In this document: positions 44,633-59,143 of the stretch, piece by piece | How positions within the stretch are numbered: position 1 is the stretch's first letter | How the letters are laid out: each line of letters starts with the position of its first letter | Assembly (NCBI GenBank): GCA_021613335.1 | Contig: JAJTWR010000365.1 | Coordinates: forward strand, 2,185,001 to 2,249,000 | Direction of reading: 5' to 3' | Length of the DNA stretch: 64,000 nucleotides | Source of the DNA: Whitmania pigra | Taxonomy: Eukaryota; Annelida; Clitellata; Hirudinida; Haemopidae | Notes under the pieces: generated by a model | The model's input: only the letters and a program-made list of their open reading frames with translations | Told to the model about the DNA's origin: nothing | Databases searched by the model: none | Made by a program: the position numbers and the translations under genes

Positions 44633-47600
44633 TTAGACAATGTTTTCCATGAAACTCGTGTCCCACATGAGAATGAGCAACCTCACAAAACTCATTTCCT
44701 TCTTTGCCTGATCGAGCAACAAGGTGGGATCAGTGATGTGACATCTGAGAATATTTGGAGCCATGACCATCGCCAGATTGTTGGCATCCATTTTTGTTTT
44801 GCTTGATACAGGAGCAGCAGCAAACACCTGAGAGAAGTTAAATTTGTGCAACTTACTAATTTTTGAGAAAGAACAAATGCAACCGACAACAAATGGTATG
44901 TTATCCAAGTTTCTTCCTCATATGCACAATAAAGTGACTTTAACACTTAAAGGCTCGAATTTTACTCTTGATTTTTTATACGATATTTTTCAGAAAAAGT
45001 TGTTGAAACTGACCAAAAAAGATGTTTTATTGTAAGTAAAATGATGTCACAACATTAAATTACAAATATTTGTAATTCTTACCAAACAAAACAAAATTAA
45101 AGAATTATTCTCATAGGTAATTAATTTGTTTGCATACTTGATGAAATAACTTGAACCTTAACAACATCTTAACAAAATAACAAGCATGTTTCTTCAACAG
45201 ACCTGAAGAAACCTGATGACATAAGCCAGCACTAGATGATTGATGTAGGGAAGTCTAGCAGAGACGATGTCGATGGCTTGAGGAGGGTTGTTAGATGCCT
45301 CGAGACAGTCGTTGTAAATGTCGTACGGGATCAGGGGCTCGTGCAGTTGTCGAAGCCACAACTTGAGAAGAGAGGCAGGCACTGATGCATCAAACTTCAA
45401 AGGCTCATCAGGAAAAGCCCATTTGTTGGACAATCCTGCTTTTAACCGGTTCACTTCATCAATATCTCCGGGAATCCTGTTAAATAAACGATCAACACTG
45501 GCATCTGTTTTTGATGTCGTTCATCATCAAATTCATTACCTGAATATGCCCTCCATGTTCATACCATTCAACCTAAGCACTGCCTCCGACAATGTCGTCA
45601 GTATCCAAGGCAACTGTCGTTCCGGGAACTTTCCTTTCTGAACTTCCATGACCTCGGACAATAAACTTCCAAACAGCGGAGGAGTGTATATGGATTCCTG
45701 ATCATAGGAAATAAATCCTAAGTTCGAACATACATAAAGGACGACATGGAATACGATTGTATCAAAAAGGAGGGCGATACCCTAGAAACTTCAAACTCCT
45801 GAGCAGTAGGCTTGCAGACCCCTCTCTTTGCACCGCTTGCGAGTGCCTGCTCTAATCTCCGAGGCCATTGCTTGAGACAGCAACGAAGCTTTAAAATAGC
45901 AAAACATAAGTGATATAAAAATAGTCCAGTCTCAGTATCCTATCCTAAAGTATCCTAAACTGCCATCATATCCATCACTATACCTTGGGATGATTAGAAT
46001 TGAGCAAAGTTGAGGTTGTTTCATTGAACCTTTGCTTGAGGCTGTTGGTCATCCTTGCAGGAGGAAAGAAAGACAGGCAAATGCACATAAGTTCCCAACC
46101 TTTCTGAATGCTTTCCCTTCAAATAATCAATCCCCAAATTCATTTTGAAATTATTAATTATTAAAATACAATAAAATGAACTGACAATCTGGGGTTGCCA
46201 TTGGTCTGTTTACATAGTTGGATGTAAATTTCATCCCTCATCTCAGGTAACATCCATCCTTTCACAATCACTGTAAGGATGGACTGATCCAACAGAGAGG
46301 AGTTGGTGGTTTCGTGAACCATTGGTATGTGGGTATTCAATTTAACAAGTGACATGGAAGACGAGGTCGATGAATGAGATCTCTTAAAATGACGGTCTCC
46401 CATGTAGAGTTGAATCCTTTTCAATATGTCCGGTGCCTCTCTATTCACGATGCGATTGGACGTCCGCAGGATGGGCTTCCTCAATCCGTCCTTAAAGTTA
46501 GAAACATTAAAAAATGTTAGGGAAATGTTAAAGCAAACCTAGAAATGCATTAATTTATGAATCGACCTTCGTCCAATGAAGGAGACTGCCGACGGGAACG
46601 GACTTGCCGAGAAATCGTTTCCTATGGTCGTTGAAAGAGGACAACGACAACTCTTTAATGACATACTGAAGGCAACAAACGAAATAAGAATTTTGTCGCA
46701 CATCCTCGGATCAAATTTTAGACACAAAGTTACCTGAGCAAACGGAGTGATGTGTGAACCTTCAGAGGCAACGTATTGAAAATTTGGAAGGTCATCTTCC
46801 CACTGGGCATCGCTCTCCGAGTAGCACATGCCGTGGGGCCTGCGATCCCTTTTCGAAGACACGTTCTTGTCCTGTGTTGTTAAAACCGACGACGATTTTA
46901 ACTCGAGCGTAGCGTCCGAGCGAACGGCAGACGAAACCACTTCTCAACTCACGCTTTCCGTGCTTTTTTCTCTCTGTAAATTCTTCAAGGTGTCCCTATT
47001 TTCCTCGTCCGGTCCTTGAACCCTGTGATTCCATGCGGGCATGCTGGAGGTTCTCATAGGGGGAGGTGTTGAAGAAGAAGAAAAAACACTGTTACCATCA
47101 CATTCGTCGGTGCCTGTAATTATAAATCATGCAAGTTAATTAATGTTAAATTTAAGCACCATCCGTTTTTTATTTTTATTTTTAAAAATTATGAAATTCA
47201 CCCCTGGTGGCTGCAGAACAAAATGAACTCTGGTCGGCGCTGTTGAAATCGTCCGTCGTGTCGCACGACTTCACCGAAGCGGACATGACGGAAGACATCA
47301 CGAGGGAGGACTGCGAAGGCTGACCGATCTGGACGACGGGGTCGTTGATGCTTCGGAATTGATTGAAATCCTGTCCAGATTTGTAAGAGAGAAGTTGAAC
47401 AGACTCTCCTTTGACATTATTTCTGAAGTTGAAAGAGCTGGCAAACTGCAACATTCCATTATTCATTTCACAATCAACCTTTAGGCATTTATGTTAAATA
47501 GCATTCAATTCATAAATAAGATAGACAAACTTTTGCATGGTTTTTAAAAAAAATTCTAAAGTAGTAAACGACCAGAAGGTTGCGCCGTGCGATTAACCTT

Positions 47601-49349
47601 CGGCATAAATGGTCGATTGCATTTATTCGAACTTACAAAAGACTTGGTAAGCTCCTGATCGACTTCATGGACATGCTTCTTCTTGCTCAGATTGGTTGCC
47701 TTTCTCAACGTTGCAGAGTTGTCGTGGAGGCGATCGGCCACGGACCTTGCGTTCGGCATGGCGCGCTGCTGGTCTTTAGAAAACAGAAAATCTTTGTTCG
47801 ATCTGAAGGAGCTCGCCGAACGCTGCATGGCTATACGAGGATTCGTGCGAGGGAAGTTCTGTTGATGTTTCTGCGGAGTTAATACCTGAAGGAAAGAGCA
47901 TTGTGAACAAAATTTTTAACATTTGAAAGTTGCCAGCTTCATTCACAAGGATGATTTTATTCTACATTTCACATAGATGTGATATTCAATAAAATTAAGA
48001 AAAAAAATATAGCAGTTTGAACCTATAATTTGCACAATTATTATTATTATCATCAACTAATTCCTGTGCACTTTGTCTACGTTGCCCCAGTGTACATATA
48101 ACATAGCAGCAATATACCATAACAATAATTTTGCTTATAAATACATCTTTAAAATGATCAATAAAAATTTTAAAAAGCTAAGGGCATATATTTTAATTTA
48201 TTTTGTATTGATTAGATCTGCATTAAATTGAGTTTGCTGAGCAAATTAAAGCTTTTAAATAATGTTGGATTTTACCTCAGGCTTGCTGCTCTTAAGATTG
48301 ATTTCTTTGTGATTGTTTAATGGTTTATCAGCACCAATTAATTCCCATTCGTCTTTGTTCATCTGATCAAATGATCTGGACATGCCATCAGAGGCTTTCG
48401 ATTTTGACGAGGGAGAGGAGTGGTTTCTTGTCGAGTAGTCGCAAAAATGTCTCGACCCGGTGGTGAGCAGAGTCGAGTAACCTATATTGCCGACGCTGCA
48501 GAAATCTTGCGCCACCGTATCTAGACCCTCGTCGTCCGACAAAGAGCTCTTGAGTTGATTCAACCGGGATTTATTGGTCAGTGGACCGATATGAATAGAA
48601 TTCAGTTTAATATTCTCGAGGTTGTTATTGCTGGTGAAAGAATATTTCCTATTTCTTGAAAGTAAATTCCATCTTGAAGCTGAAGTCTGAAACTTAAATG
48701 AATATCTACATAAAACTACTTTCATTCTGCTGTTTCTGTCACATTGATTATTTTTAATCTATGGACACATTAGAGGTTGTGTTTTAGTGTAGTTGTTAAA
48801 TAAATCTAAGTAAGAAAAGAACACAACATTGAAGTAAACCTTATTAGGATTTGTCTTTTTGAAATTCTCAAATTTCTATAAAGAAACAATGATTTAATTT
48901 ATATTACCAATCAATAAGACAATAACTTTTTTAAATAATACTTCATTAAGAAATATTTTCCAATCCTTTGTTACTTCATTGTTAAATTGCTACAACAAAA
49001 CAAACAGTTAATGAAATAAATGAGAACTCAATAAAGCTACCAACTACCTGAACTCTATACAATGGAATAATTTCCACATTTGAAGGTCTTTTCCAAATTG
49101 TTTGATGACTAGATGTATTGTAGTAGTAGTAGCAAGAAGAAGAAATGTCATACAATTGCCACCACTGATTATCTTCTAGTGGTTTGCTTTAAAAACAACA
49201 TTGTCAATTCGACGTACGATGTTAGCCAGTTTAAAGGACCTTACAATAGTGTGTTGGCAGGCAAATTGCTTCTATACTCTCCTGATGAAACGTTTATAAA
49301 AACAACTTTTTTAAATTTTGGATCCCTAATCTGCACCCATTCTAGATTT
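44633..49349 (-). CDS. ARHGAP39/Vilse-type protein: WW-WW-MyTH4-RhoGAP
   Basis: Rho-family GTPase-activating protein; fly Vilse/CrossGAP acts downstream of Robo on Rac/Cdc42. Fourteen exons in phase, about 900 residues, 5' end missing: 49245-49349, 49048-49186, 48276-48686, 47637-47885, 47202-47445, 46953-47113, 46734-46871, 46567-46665, 46186-46490, 45984-46110, 45790-45888, 45540-45697, 45203-45476 and 44633-44827. WW1 (NLEWVQIRDP...) has lost its second Trp. WW2 is intact (NQWWQLYDI...HQTIWKRP). A long Ser-rich linker follows, then MyTH4 (VGSLLHWTKDGLRKPIL, LPEMRDEIYIQLCKQT). RhoGAP carries the arginine finger in GIFRIPGDIDEVN, then SLLKLWLRQLHEPLIPYD and NNLAMVMAPNILRC, ending in TSFMENIV. 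The first coding exon (phase 2 into 49349) was not found. The gene is head to head with the bHLH gene. Confidence 0.93.
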
Positions 49350-49905
49350 CTAGAATCAAAGTTGAATCAACAAATTAATAAAATTCAATAATTTGAAATT
49401 GTTTTGTCAGATATTTTTAAGTAGCCAGACTTCCTCTTTAACTCGCCCTATTAATAGGTGCTAAATTAGGAATATATCGTAAAAACCCACTCGATTCCAA
49501 TCATCGTGACAGCGAAGAAAATATCTCGCAATATCTAATTTATTTCGCGATATCATCCAGCCACACAGCATAAATGAAAGCCGACATGAGAATATTAGTT
49601 TGCAACAGTACAACACCAGAGGCTGAAGAAAGTAATTATTTTAGATAAAAAAAATAGCTTTTAGATTGTTCATAAAATTATTTTAAATTATAGGACTAAT
49701 AGAATATATTACGATTTGTTTATCTAATATGTGAAATATATTGTACTACAACGAAATCTCATATTAATAAAAGCATACTTTGAACATGTAATCAATTTCC
49801 ACTTTTAAGTTAAACCCCAATGGATAAAATAAATCATTTCATGCTTTGGAAAATCAATAGCAGACGGCTAGACATACATTTTTGGCGCGTTAGAGTTTTT
49901 CCGCG
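49350..49905. promoter_or_regulatory. Divergent promoter region, ARHGAP39-like and bHLH genes
   Basis: 556 bases separate the last recognised ARHGAP39-like exon from the bHLH ATG. The missing first exon of the RhoGAP gene and both promoters probably lie here. No TATA box was recognised. Confidence 0.45.
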
Positions 49906-51540
49906 ATGAAGGAGATTACAATTAAGAGGAGGTACACCGCTGTTTTTCCAGGGTTTAAAACGATTGGGAATGAGCATGGCTTATTGGCAAAAGTATGTTT
50001 ATAGACATGGGTTATAATATAGACTCTAGAGATTATTTGCACAAATTTTTTGGCGAGTTTCTAGGATGAATCCGGATCGACTTCAAGTGCGAAAATTCAG
50101 TCGACAAATGTCGAAATGCCTCGAGTATGTCATTCAAGAGAGTTTACGACAATGAGAAGGAAATGCAACATAAAAAGACGCAGAAGTCCCATAAAAATGT
50201 TAGAAAGACATAGAGATAGTGAAAGGTATACTATTTGCAGCAATTCGCCATTTCATCAGAAATATATTCGCAAATTATGTAAATTTAAGATTTAGACATC
50301 AAGGACTAAATGCCACGATGGAGTATTTGGCAAATCGCGTTCCGGGCTACAATAACTTTACTTTTAGCAAGACGAAGGTAAACTGAAAGTCCTTTATTTC
50401 ACTGCTAACCTCTGTATCAAATTAATCCATGATATTGTAGGTCGTTAAAATGCAACTGATGATCAATTACATCTGTCATTTGGAAAGTTATGTCACTGAG
50501 TTATGCAACGAATTGAACTGCAATACATTTTCAAGGCAAAGTTTTTTGTCATATCATCTACTACAAGGTATAGATATATTTCGTGTTTGCTATGTTTCTA
50601 GCAGAATTACTTGATGAACTTTTGGTTTTAGGTCATAGAACAGAAATGAAATGGGGCAATAAAGTCAGTATTAGACAGACATAGCTTGTGTTTATTTTCT
50701 AAATTATTATAGGTCATGATCCAAGATTTATTTCCACAGATTTTTTTTATTAAATATTTGATCTAGGAAAGAAGAGCATTGAGTGATGATAACGAGGACA
50801 GGCAATATGATTTACAGGAAGAAACCTCAAAGGCCTGCACTAAAATTGCAGATGAACTCCATTGCTCTTCTCATATTTGCTGTGCAAATCTTCAGTCAGT
50901 AGGTAAATCGAATGCAGCTTAATGAATTAAGGGTACACTTGATTATTGAAGACTGCTAATTTGTAATTTGTGGTTTGGAATTTATTTTATTTTGGTTTGC
51001 ATTGTCTGAGTTTGTAAACTTTTAGTCGCTTATTTAGTTTATAAAGCAAATTGATATGTCCGCAGTTGCCCCTTTCATGAATGAAATGGAGATCGATCCA
51101 AGGTCAAGTGATTGTTCGTTGGCAAGCATCTTCAGTGCCAGTTCTTTTGAAGCTTCGAGTGAATCATTGGTGAATGTTACATTTTGTTGAACTTTAAGAA
51201 GAGAATTGAACTATTACATGTATGTATGCATGCACTGGCATGTCGACTAGACGCATGTGCCATAAAAATACACAGTTCAAATTGGTTGTTCAACAAACTA
51301 AACTCCGATATTAGATTTTTTAAGCACTATGTTTTTCTATTTGCTAAAATTACATGGTATTATTAGTTCACGATTATTATTTAATTTTACGATCTCGAGT
51401 TCATCATTTTGTTCAGAATTATTAGATTTTGTTTATGTTTTTAGGAATGTATGACGTCGCAAGCAGATCAGAACAACGATGAGCCGGATTCACACTTTAT
51501 GAATCGAAGATGTTCTCAATTGGGGTCAGTGAGCTCCTAA
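49906..51540 (+). CDS. Divergent basic helix-loop-helix transcription factor
   Basis: Predicted nuclear DNA-binding protein of 276 residues in eight exons, all phases consistent: 49906-49992, 50065-50225, 50290-50377, 50441-50567, 50632-50663, 50767-50902, 51066-51169 and 51445-51540. The bHLH spans about residues 63-135. A basic cluster (KCNIKRRRSPIKMLERHRDS) leads into ERFRHQGLNATMEYLANRVP (helix 1). A loop GYNNFTFSKTK follows, then helix 2 VVKMQLMINYICHLESYV. The pattern fits the atonal/neurogenin-like superfamily (RER.R...LN, SK...L..A..YI..L), but the usual ALA/AINYI residues are replaced. No named subfamily is assigned. The C-terminus is acidic and Ser-rich with a Cys-rich patch. The short 32-base exon 50632-50663 is supported only by phase. 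Confidence 0.83.
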
Positions 51541-53340
51541 AGGCATGCGGATCGAAAGTTGTGTCTCTCGTGGAGTGAATTGTGTACTTTGCCCCTTAAT
51601 GAATTTCAAAATACTCATCGCTGAACTTTTCTATTGCACCATCATTTTAGGATGTCTTGCAGCATGATATTGTACGCGACAACATGATGCCGGCTGCATT
51701 GTGAGTTCGGTACTTTACCGGTGTGGGTTTCTCGACGTTTTATTTTAGTCTTCACAAATTACAGTAACTTAGTTACTTCAATGACGTTCTTAACTGGGAC
51801 GTTTTCTCTTCAGACTCCAGCTTAACTACTTTCGAACTTTGTATTGACCCAGATGAGAGATGTGTGTTTGAAAGTTCAAATCTTGAAACTTCATGGTCGT
51901 TATTTGTGTACAGGCGTGACCTGTGGCATCTGCAAATATGGAACGATATTCGCATTTGAATAGTTTTATCGTCGAATAATTTTGAAGCCTGTCGCGGATG
52001 CCATCTTACTCAAAGCGGTCTAGTGCGCAGATGAAAACTGTGAGTTGCGTCGGAATGGAGAGCTCGACCGAATATCATTCCAGCTTCGGAGTCCTGTTGG
52101 AACCATAGTTTAGTTTGTCTCCGATTGAGGAAGGTGTTGCCTCGTTTCTCCGATTTCTCTGATGGCTTTGCCTTTGGCGGTGGATCCGTTGTTGAAAAGC
52201 GGCCAAGTTTCCTGTGTCCTCTCTGTTTGTCGGAGCGTTACAGCTTTTCCTGTTCTTCTACATATGAAAACAGCCACCCGAGCTGACGTGGGATTTTCCC
52301 CCCTGTAGTTACATCCTACTGGAATGTACACAAGACTTAGTGTGCTTGTACCTGTACTCTGGGGCACCGCGTTAAATGTAAATTAGTCACATTTAGGTTA
52401 GTTAAATTGTGAGGAATTCCGCGAAGATGATCGAAACTCGCTTATGTCAATCGATGAGTTATATCCCAAACTCCGATTCAAACTGGTCCGCCCTGCGCCG
52501 GATTAAGCCGGTATGTGGCTCTGGGCCCACTTGGAAGGGAGGCCCCTTTCTAATTCTTAGCATACTAGAAACCTGTTATATAAATATACACTTTTACTTA
52601 GGAAATACTGGTAGGAGACTTCTTCCAATGAATAAACACGAAATGAAATGAACACGAGTTGTACTTGTCCAAATCATTTACTTAGAGAAATTCAGTTATA
52701 ATAATTTTATTTTCCGTGAAAAAGTATAACTAAAGAGTAAATATGGCTAAAATCAGAGAATGAATGAAGTTATTACAGTCCAGATACTTTCTCGATATTC
52801 GCATGGCAAAGTCGCTGAAGTCTAATTCACGCAGTATATCTGACTCAATGCTCATGATAGCCAAATTTACAAGCTGTGGTTGCTTCGTGGATGTTCGTAT
52901 TCGGTATTCAATTAATTAGAGTTTTGAGAAGGAGCGCTCTCCATTGCAGTTTTATTCGTAGAGCTATCCCAATGTTTGGAAAAGTGTCCCGGACACCCTA
53001 TCTATGATAAGTCTGTAAAGGAAAAGCTCAGTGCTGATATTTTCTAAATTCTCGTCTGTGAAAACATTGGCAAATTCTACAAACTGACGCAGTTCATCAA
53101 TAAATCTAATGTCCAATTCATTTGGATATGACCTGACGAGTTGCTCTGCTGCGGCCTGAAGCTCATTTGCTGAGAGTTCTATCAGATGGCTAAAATAGCT
53201 AAATTGGCCTGATATCTTTTTATATGCTTGCTAATAATATGCTAGGCATACTAATATCTGGTATAATATGTGTCAGGTTCTTCCAGTGATCAACTGTTTT
53301 TGCTGTCCCACTTTGCCGTTAATAATCCGATAGCAGGCTG
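51541..53340. other. Intergenic, possible old mobile DNA
   Basis: The part 51960-52560 is richer in G+C than its flanks. It contains an 85-residue minus frame (52110-52367) without recognisable similarity and a segment near 52480-52550 rich in ggcc/gcgcc. This looks like remnant repeat DNA, but I could not classify it. Confidence 0.35.
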
Positions 53341-53820
53341 CAAAACGACGGCACCCCGCCATAACAGCCCGGCGACAAAATAGCCCCGACAAAAACAGCC
53401 CCGTCAATATAGCCCGGTGACAAAATAGCCCAAGACAAAATAGCCTCGTCAAAGCTGCCCCGTCACTATAGCACGGCGACAAAATAGCCCCGTCAAAATA
53501 GCGGTAGAATTGGTTCGTTGTGGATTTGTTACATGTCCATATGACGTGATGATAAGGTGAGGATAATTTATATTAAATACCAACTTGAAAAGTCCATGTT
53601 AAATGAGGAAGTAGCCGTAATCCTAATAATATTTTAGACCATAAATCTTCAAACCACTAATTTCGAATTAAATTTGGAACCAGTTATCGGTTAAAGTATT
53701 CAACTCACAATTTTTTTTAAATACATTGACGGGGCTGTTTTGACAGGGCTAATTTGTCTTGGGCTAGTTTGACGGGGCTGTTTTGTCGTCGGGCTGTTAT
53801 GACGATTCACCGCAAAACGA
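53341..53820. mobile_element. Foldback element with internally repeated arms
   Basis: The left arm (53341-53504) is a string of about ten imperfect copies of a 14-16-base unit, consensus gacaaaatagccccg. The right arm (53726-53820) is built from the reverse complement of the same unit (ggggctgttttgtc). The outer ends also pair: ccataacagcccggcgaca on the left against the complement of tgtcgtcgggctgttatga on the right. The middle (53505-53725) is AT-rich and non-coding. This is the structure of a non-autonomous foldback or MITE-type transposon. Confidence 0.85.
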
Positions 53821-54764
53821 CTATTAAAGAATAATACAACTCCTTGGTGTGTCAAACCAGCCTATGCAATTAGCCTTGGAAGCGCTAGGCAAATGGCTGT
53901 CTAACAATTTGTTCGGAATGATTATTTAGGCATCTACGAACTATGGTCTCGGAGTATATATACTCCTGATAAAAATAAATCACTGGACGATCTGAGAAAC
54001 AGGCATGACTTGATGAGTGCCTGCTAAAGTGATTCTCTTTGATGTGTGGCTCGCATTTGCAGTACAAATTTGTAGAACCTGACTTTAGATGCAAAAAAGG
54101 CCACCTCTCCATGTTTTACGAGGGTCTCCTTCCCCCCTACTCGGAAAATGCTGAAATAACGTTCCTCATTTGAAGCGTTTCAAATTGTGATCTACAAGTT
54201 TATTTAATAACAACATTTTATCAGTCGAGACGTAGTGGTTATTATAGTAAGGGCTATTCGAGACTGGAAAGACTTCGCGCCTAACTTGTCTCGAGATATT
54301 TAAAACACGTATGTTTTTCACAATATTCAAGGCTACTAAGGCATACATATTTCGAAAGTAGAAATCTCGATGAACATTTTGATGCATATTTCAAACTTCG
54401 CAATTTAAAATAAATGTGAGTGTCTGCTAACTTAACATTAAAGACTAGGTTTTTACCATGGTATTAGTGTCTGCTGGCGGAAGACAAGTTTTGCAAGAAA
54501 TGCAAATAGTTTTATAATGTTGAAATGTTAAGATTCGCTTGTGACAATTCGCATACGGGTTAGATATAGGATTGGAATTAAATTTGAAATTAATAATTGT
54601 TATCCATATTTGCTTTAGCTTTTCCGGCATTTTATAGCCTGGGTTTTCTTATAAAATAAAGATGCATTAAAATATTTAAAGTTTAAGTTGCCAATTGCCC
54701 AAAATAATTTTTTTAATTACCATTAGAAATTTACAATTTGCAAAATAATCGATCATGAACAATC
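53821..54764. other. Intergenic, no gene seen
   Basis: AT-rich DNA between the foldback element and the Hop promoter. Minus frames at 53885-54112, 54166-54387 and 54445-54630 have no splice context or similarity and were not accepted. Confidence 0.5.
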
Positions 54765-54813
54765 TTCTAGAATAAAATTCTTTAGAGATCTAGAGTGTTC
54801 TATTCTTTATAAG
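54765..54813 (+). promoter_or_regulatory. Putative heat-shock element and TATA box of the Hop gene
   Basis: TTCTAGAA at 54765-54772 is a perfect head-to-tail TTC-NN-GAA heat-shock-factor half-site pair, with further TTC blocks at 54778-54780 and about 54798. A TATA-like tataag lies at 54808-54813, 69 bases before the Hop ATG. Hop genes are heat inducible in other organisms, so the context fits. This is inference from motifs alone. Confidence 0.5.
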
Positions 54814-54881
54814 CGTCGTTTCCTCGCTGCCCCTCGCAGTTTTTGTTTAGTGTTGATATTTCTGAGGCATCTACAATAACT

Positions 54882-57157
<2,276 letters not shown>

Positions 57158-57306
57158 TGAATAATTATTATTGCACTTTGAATGACAGTAAAAGAGTCTT
57201 ACATTTGAAAAAATTTTGTTCAAATCCATTTTATGTTTAGTAAATATCAGTTATAAGAGGAAGTAATCAATGGCAGTTCTCATATTTAAACTCAATTTGG
57301 ACTTAG

Positions 57307-58037
57307 TCAGGATTTACATTGGAAGCATAAGGTCCTTTCATCAGAAGCTTGGTAGCTGGAATGAGGATTGTATTGATGTACCTTGCATTGTCTATAAATA
57401 AGATGTTACAAACATGCTTACTCTAGAATGGAGCACAAATGGCAGAAGCTGGATGAGCATACGTGGCATATCCTCAAACAGTAGGGGCACGTGTTGCTTG
57501 AGCACCAAGAACAACTGGATAGGCCGCAATTCAGTTCTTTTCGGCAAGTTGAGCATGTTTGCTCTAAAATAATATTCTGTGTTAAATGAAGCAATGAGCA
57601 GAGAAATTAACAACCTTCGTCTGTTTGGCATACTCCATTTGAGTGCTCTTTGCTCCGAACCAAGTGGCCAGCGTTACTAATCCTCAACTGATTTCTATCT
57701 GAATAGCTTCTGCCGGGGCACACGATTGTGCGGTTTAGGACTGGTGGGTTGACTGGGGCTGACTTGGATCCGAGCTGTAGAAGGCGTTTGGTTTTCTCTT
57801 AAAATGAATTTTGTAAAACTTTAAACTTCTGCAAATCGTGCATAGTCACAGCTCGTAAACAAAGTGGTATAATTTGTTGTCCGAGTCGCATTCGTCCAAA
57901 TAAAAATACTCACCATATACCATCGACATAAGTTCTTCAGAAGAACTACTTTTTTCACTTATAACTTTTTTGTTCACAAATGTCTTAATTTGACTGCTAT
58001 ATTCAGAAGTGTCAACAGACCTTTTACGCTTCGGCAT
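57307..58037 (-). CDS. Siva-like zinc-binding protein
   Basis: Homologue of vertebrate SIVA1, a small Cys-rich protein implicated in apoptosis signalling and binding of TNF-receptor-family tails; its role in invertebrates is unclear. Four minus exons in phase give 177 residues: 57914-58037, 57615-57797, 57422-57563 and 57307-57391. The N-terminus MPKRKRS and the block VYEKTKRLLQLG match human MPKRSC... and VFEKTKRLLFLG. The C-terminal third carries many Cys pairs (CSTCRKELNC, CSWCSSNTCPYCLRICHVC, FCHLC) and ends DERTLCFQCKS, comparable to the human MYEKVLCTSC end. Length is close to human (175). If the last intron were retained, the protein would stop at 57418, losing the final CxxC. The ATG faces the SEA gene 1.1 kb away. 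Confidence 0.85.
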
Positions 58038-59143
58038 CTCGAAATGTTTGTTTTTGTTGATAGATTTTCCCTCCTTCATTTATCTATTATAAACAACATT
58101 TTCTTAAATTTATTTATCAAAATGCCATTAATTTATGTAACTCAAACAATGTTTTTACTTAATCGTAATATAAAAATGTTTCAATCTCTAACCTTTATTT
58201 TTTATGATTTCTGATGAAATGTAAAGTGATCAAATTTTGAAGTAAGATTTAAACAAAAATATAAGTAAAATATAACTGCAATTATTCTTGTTTACTAAAA
58301 TTTATTTACTCGAGCATTTTATTAATCTTCAATTTTAAGAACTTTGATTTTTATTGTTTTATTTTACATATTCCCAGTGGCAAAGCCTAGGGCGCGGGTC
58401 CATACGACCCCGTGTGCCATATTGAGGTTTACAACGTTATATTATAATAACTGAACAAGGATAATAAATAGGTCACTGCGATCATTGCATCGTCTCTAGC
58501 AGACATATCATACTGTGGACGAGTTTAAAAAAGCCCTTCACAGTGCACGATAAGAAGCTGTTAAATCTACTAATGAAGGACTGGATGAACTATACTAGGG
58601 CTGCCAGACAAATTAACGGAGGATTAAACTATGGCCTAAACCAGAAGTGATTCTATGAATTTCAAGGGAGCTGCAACTGATTTTGAATAATTGGAGCAAG
58701 AACTTATCAAACTTCATGGTGTAATATATTATTGCAATATTTTATTGCGACCCATTTTAAACAGAATTTCATGGCCGTTGCTTCTATTTTGCGTGGTTAT
58801 TATGTTTATTTCTCAGAACATATGAACAAAGTTTATTTTATAAATAACCTTCTATTCTTTGATGCGTGTGTGTGCAGCTTGTGACAATAAGAGGCGTGCC
58901 AAAGCTTAAAAGCGTAATGACTAAAGCGCGTTTTGATAATATCTGGCAGTCGATTTAATGCTCATAATCAAAGTAATTTATTACTTAAAGTCTAAACTTT
59001 GTATGAACTTAATGGCATGTACGATTATTAAAACTTATTTGCATATTTACTGTCTGGTTTCTCTGAAATCACAAGGCCCTCTTGAAACTTGGTTCGAGAG
59101 AGCAATAAATTACTCAGTCACCAGGACCTAATGCATACCCAAC
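58038..59143. other. Region between Siva-like and SEA genes
   Basis: AT-rich divergent intergenic DNA. A short GC-rich patch near 58375-58430 (aaagcctagggcgcgggtcc) looks like the kind of sequence left by an old DNA transposon end, but no partner end was found. Confidence 0.4.

Noticed and set aside
46872..46952. Continuation of the RhoGAP frame through this stretch (reads VVSSAVRSDATLELK)
   Set aside because: The frame is interrupted by TGA just after a GTGAGT donor. Removing it as an intron joins two phase-0 exons, so the coding look is chance.
47580..47882. Plus-strand 100-residue Arg-rich frame
   Set aside because: It is the complement of an ARHGAP39-like exon (47637-47885).
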